A program made the translations under genes and the position numbers. Source: Trinickia diaoshuihuensis (GTDB lineage: Bacteria > Pseudomonadota > Gammaproteobacteria > Burkholderiales > Burkholderiaceae). Taken from it: 64,000 nucleotides of DNA. The stretch covers positions 62,001-126,000 of the forward strand of contig NZ_QUBS01000086.1 in assembly GCF_003390925.1 (NCBI RefSeq). Reading direction: 5' to 3'. This document shows, one piece after another, positions 28,101 through 34,100 of this stretch. The number at the start of each line of letters is the position of its first letter. Position 1 is the first letter of the stretch. Under the pieces are notes generated by a model that was not told where the DNA came from, ran no database searches, and saw only the letters and a program-made list of their open reading frames with translations.

Positions 28101-31100
28101 GCCCGCGGCTATCTCGACCGTCCGGAACTGACCGCCGAGCGATTCCTCGCCGATCCGTTCGGCGATGGGCCCACGGCTAGGATGTATCGAACGGGCGACC
28201 TCGGCCGGTGGCTACCCACCGGAGAGATCGAATACCTCGGGCGCAACGACGAGCAAGTCAAGATCCGCGGTTTCCGTGTCGAACCGGGAGAGATCGAAGC
28301 CGTGCTGAGCCGCGTCGAAGGGGTGCGCGAAGCCGCCGTTCTCGTGCGCGAGGATGCGCCCGGCGAGCCGCGGATCGTCGCCTACTACACCGGCGAGGCG
28401 GCGCTGGCGCGAACGCTTGCCGACACCGTCTCGCGCGTGTTGCCGCGGCACATGGTGCCCGTGGCGTTCGTGCCTTTGACGGCGTTCCCGCTGACGGCCA
28501 ACGGCAAGCTCGATCGCAAAGCGCTGCCTGTGCCGGAGACGAGCGTTTCGCATGGGCAAGCATTCGTCCCGCCCGAGACCGGCTTGGAGCAAACGCTGGC
28601 GGCGGTGTGGCGCGCGACGCTTGGCGTCGAGCGCGTCGGCCGGTTCGATAATTTCTTCGAACTCGGGGGACACTCGCTGCTTGCCGTTTCGTTGATCGAT
28701 CGGCTGCGCCGTGCAGGATTGAAAACCGATGTCCGGACGCTATTTGCCGCGCCCACGCTGGCCGCGCTGGCCCAGGACATCGAATCGGCCCCCGGCGAGC
28801 AAGGTGAGCCGTCCGCGCCGCCGAATCTGATCCCCGCGGGCGCGCAGCGCATCGTCCCCGAGATGTTGACGCTCGTCACGCTGAGCGAACGGGAGGTCGA
28901 TGCGATCGTGGCAAGCGTCCCGGGCGGGGCCGGGAACGTCCAAGACATCTATCCGTTATTGCCGCTGCAGGAGGGCGTGCTCTACCATCATCTGACGGCA
29001 CGGCAAGGCGACTCGTACTTGTTACGCGCCCGTTTCACGTTCGACGACCGATCAGCGCTCGAACGCTTCGCCGCCGCACTGCAGGCCGTCGTCGATCGCC
29101 ACGACGTACTGCGAACCGCGATCGCGTGGGAGGGATTGGATCAGCCGGTACAGGTCGTGCATCGGCGGGCAACGTTACCCGTGTACGAGGTATCGTTGGA
29201 TGCGAGCGGCGATGCGCACGCCGAGCTCGCGCGATGCGTCGATCCGCAGCGGTATCGCCTCGATCTCAACGTGGCGCCGCCGATGCAGTTGCATATCGCG
29301 CACGACGCGCTTCGCGGCCGCTGGGCGGCGGTACTGCTGTTCCATCACATCGCCCTGGATCATGCGGGGGTGGACGTGCTGCTGAACGAAGTTCAGGCGC
29401 ATCTGCTGGGGCAGGGGCACGCGCTCCCGCTGCCCACGCCGTTTCGCGAGTACGTGGCGCGTACCCGCCTCGCTAGCCGAGAGAGTGACCACGAGGCGTT
29501 TTTCAGGGAGATGCTCTCCGACGTCGATGAACCGACGTTGCCGTACGGTCTAGCTAACGTAGGCAACGGGGGCGAGGTCATCTCCCAAGCGCGGCGGCAC
29601 CTCACGGCCGATCTATCGGACCGGTTACGCCAATGCTCGCGGCGGCTGGGGATCAGCGTGGCAAGCGTCTTCCACTTGGCGTGGGCTCAGGTGTTGGGGC
29701 AGTTGTCGGGCCGCGGCGACGTGGTCTTCGGCACCGTGCTGCTTGGGCGCTGGCAGGCGAACGCGGACGTCGATCGTGCGCTCGGGTTGTTTATCAACAC
29801 GCTGCCGATCCGAATCGGATTGGACGCAAGCAGCGTACGCGAGGCCTTGCACCAAACACACCGGGCATTGTCCGGCCTGCTGGGCCATGAGTATGCATCG
29901 CTCGCGCTCGCTCAGCGGTGCAGCGGCGTCGCTCCGCCGATGCCGCTGTTCAGCGCGCTGCTCAATTTCCGTCATAGCGCCGCACGAGCGGCTGCATCGC
30001 GTAATGACCGCCACGCGTGGGACGGCATCGAAATCCTGGAGGGCGAGGAGCGCACCAACTATCCCTGCGCATTGAGCGTAGACGACCTCGGCGATACCTT
30101 CGAGCTGACCGCGCAGATCGCCGCGGGCCATGAGGCGAGTCGTCTATGCGGTTACGTCGAGCAAGTGCTGCGGCAATTGGCGCAGGCGCTCGACGTTCGG
30201 CCCGAAACGCCGATGCGGGATCTAACCATTCTCACGGACGGCGAGCGCGCGCAACTGCTGACCGAATGGAACGCAACCGAGTGCCCGTTCCCGCGCGACG
30301 AAGCGGTGCACGTCCTGTTCGAACGTACGGCCGCGCGCTCCCCGCGCGCACCGGCCGTCGCAGGCGACGGCACGACGCTGACCTATGCCGACCTGAATCG
30401 CCGTGCCGATCGGCTTGCCGACGTGCTGATGCGTTCGGGTATCCACCCCGGCGATCGCGTGGCGCTGCTGTTCGATCGATCGTCCGCTTTGATCGTTGCG
30501 CAGCTTGCGGTGCTCAAGTGCGGAGCGACGTACGTGCCGCTCGACCGTCATGCGCCCCCGCAGCGCCAAGCGTACATGCTGAACGATTGCGGCGCGACTT
30601 GTGTGCTCACCCAGGCGGGGTTCGAGTTGCCCGCCGAAGCCGAGGTGGAGCGCGTCGACGTGGATTCCATTCTCGCCGCGCAAGATCCGGAAGACACCGC
30701 ACCGCGCGTCGAACGGGCGCAGTGGGAGTCGAACATACCGGCGTACATCATGTACACGTCCGGCTCGACGGGCCAGCCCAAAGGCGTCGTGGTCACCCAT
30801 CGCGGCATCAATCGCTTGGCGGTGAACAACGGATACGCGGCATTCGATGCGGGCGACCGGATCGCCTTCACCTCGAACCCGGCATTCGACGCCAGCACGA
30901 TGGAGGTATGGGGTGCGCTGCTCAACGGGGCATGCCTTGTCGTCGTACCGCACGAGACGTTGCTCTCGCCCCCAGAGTTGGCGGCGTTGCTACGCGTCCA
31001 GCGCGTCACCGTGCTCCATCTCGTCGCGGGTCTGCTGAGCGCGCACGTCGATGCGCTGGCCGCGGTATTCCCGAGTCTGCGCTATTTGTTGACAGGCGGT

Positions 31101-34100
31101 GACGCGGCCGACGTGCGCGCGATTCAGCGCATCTTGCGCGATAGTGCGCCCGAGCATTTGATTCATTGCTACGGCCCGACCGAGTCGACGACGTTCGCCA
31201 CCACTTACGAGTTGCGCGCCGAGCACGCCGACGATCCGATCGTACCGATCGGCCGGCCGATCTCGAACACGCGGGTCTATCTGCTCGATACCGCTGGCAG
31301 GCCCGTGCCGGCCGGCGTGGCCGGGGAAATTTGCATCGGCGGCGACGGCGTGGCGCTCGGGTATTTGAATCGCGACGACTTGACGGCCGAGCGCTTCGTC
31401 CCCGATCCGTTCTCCACGGTCCCGGGTGCGCGAATGTATCGTACCGGCGACTTGGGGCGGTATAGGGCGGACGGCAATATCGAATACCTGGGGCGTAACG
31501 ACACGCAGGTAAAGATCCGCGGTTTTCGCGTGGAGCCCGGCGAGGTTCAAGCGCAGTTGGCGCGGCGAGGGCTGGGCGACGCGATCGTGGTCGTGCATGC
31601 GGACGCCGCGGGCGAAAAGCGTCTCGTGGCCTATTTCGTCGGCGATACGCGCGATGTGGAGGCGCTCAAGACCGACCTAAGGGCGAGCCTGCCGGACTAC
31701 ATGGTGCCGGCGGCATTCGTCGCACTCGGACGGATGCCGGTGACGCCGAACGGGAAAGTCGATCGCCGCGCGCTGCCGGCTCCGCGTTTCGATGCCGATG
31801 CGGGCGCCGTCTACGAGGCGCCCGCCGACGAAGCGGAGCAGACGGTTGCGCAAGTATGGGCCGAACTGCTCGACGTGCCGCGCGTCGGCCGGCGCGACAA
31901 TTTTTTCACACTCGGCGGCCATTCGCTGCTCGCGGTTCGCGCGATCGGCAGGCTGCGCCGATCCTTCGGCGACGCCGCGACTCTGCGGGCGCTGTTCGAA
32001 ACCGAGGATCTCGCCGCCTTCGCCGCGCGTTTGGGCAAGCCGGAAGGCGCGGGACTGCCGCCTGCCGGGGCCGAGCGCGCCGGAGCGCTTCCGTTGTCGT
32101 TCATGCAGGAACGCCTGTGGCTGATACAGCAGCGCGATGGCGGCAGCGCCTATAACATGCACGGTGCGCTCGCCTTCGACGGGGCGTTGTCGCTCTCGGC
32201 GCTGCGCGCGGCCATCGATACGCTCATCGTGCGGCATGAGCCGCTGCGGACGCGCTTTCGCTACGATGCGCAGGCTGGCATGCCGGTGCAAATCGTGGAT
32301 ACCCCACAACCCGTGCATCTCGACATCGCCGACGTCGGCGAAGACGAAGTAAGCGCTGCCCTGATGCGGCACGCGGCGACGGCATTCGATCTGGAGCAAG
32401 GGCCCCTTTTCACGGTGGCGGTGCTGCGGGTCACGCCGAGCCGGCATATCGTGTCTTTGTCGATGCATCACATCGTCTCCGACGGCTGGTCGCTGAGCGT
32501 GCTCATCAACGATCTGCGCGCCTTGTATGCCGCCCATCGGAGCGGTCCGGAGACAGCCGCTCGCGTGCTGCCGCCGTTGCCGATTCAATATGCCGACTAC
32601 GCCGCCGGCCAACGCCGGCGCGATCTGTATCGCGAACGCGGCTACTGGAAAGAGATGTTGCAGGGCTACGGGGAGCCGGTCGATATCGCTATCGACGGGG
32701 CCGAAGCCGGTACGCGGCATGGGACGCTGGGGCAGGTGCGTCGGCGGCTGCCGACGGCACTGGCCCGCTCCGTTGCCGATTTGAGCGGCGCGCAACGCAC
32801 GGGTATATTCACACTCTTCCTCGCGACATTGGCGGTTGCGTGCAAGCGGCGCATCGGCCGCGACGATCTTTGCATCGGTACGACGAGCGCCGGACGGGAC
32901 GAGCCGGAACTCGAAGCGCTCGTGGGATTCTTCGTCAATATCTTGCCGTTGCGATTGAATCTCTCCGGCGATCCGACCGGGCTCGAATTGATCGAGCAGG
33001 CGCGCGGCGTCGTACTCGGCGCGTTGGAGCATCAAGCGTTGCCGTTCGAGCATATGCTCTCGCTCGTCCCCGAACTGAGGCAGCCCGACGGCGCCTCGCC
33101 GGTGCCGATCGTTCTGCGCCATCAAAGCGTGCCGCCCGTTACGAACGAAGAATGGGACGAGGGGCTCAAACTCGAAGTACTGTCGCAGACGTTCGAGCGG
33201 ACGGCGCAGTCAGCGCTAGATTTGGAGATTTTCGGTCAGCACGACGAGGTCGAAGTCGTCGCGAATTTCGATAGCGGGCGCTTTGCCGCGCGGGAAGTCG
33301 AACTGTTCGTCGAGGTTTGGCTGGACCTGCTCGAGCGGGTTGCCCACTCGCCCGCCGCCCGGCTATCGACGCTCGTCCAACTCACGCCGGCCGAGACTCG
33401 CTTTCTCGATTGCGCGCGCGGTCCGAGCCGCGCCTACGACGGAGCCGGAGTCGTCGAACTCTTCGCGCGCCAAGTCGCCCAGCGGCCGGACGCACCCGCT
33501 TGTTGGTTCGAAGGGGAGCGCGTTAGTTACGCGCAACTCGATCGCAGGGCGGATGCGATCGCGCATGCGTTGCATCAACGCGCTATCGGCCCGGGGGCGC
33601 GGGTCGCGCTACACCATCCGCGGTCGGCCGATTTTCTCGCGTCCATTTTGGCTTGCTTCAAGTTGAATTGCGCGTACGTGCCGATCGACCCCGCCTACCC
33701 ACGGGCCTATACCGAGCGGATGTTGGACGACGCGCAGCCCAGCATCGTCGTCACGACCCCGGAGGTGACCGCCGCGTATGGGCACACGACGGCGCCTACG
33801 CTGTTGCTTGAACCGGAACCGTTTGCTCGCGACGTCGGGTTGACGGGGCGGGTGGGGCGCCTCGATACGCGCCCGGCGCGGCCAAGCGACATCGCTTATA
33901 TCGCCTATACGTCGGGGTCGACCGGCGAGCCGAAGGGCGTCGTCGTCGAGCACCGTCAAGTGCTCAATTGCCTGCATGCGTTATGGGAGCGGACGCCTTA
34001 TGAGGGCGACGAGATCGTCGGGCAAAAGACGTCGATGTCCTTCGTGCCCTCGGTCAAGGAAATGCTATCGGGTCTGCTCGCCGGAATCGCTCAGGTCATC

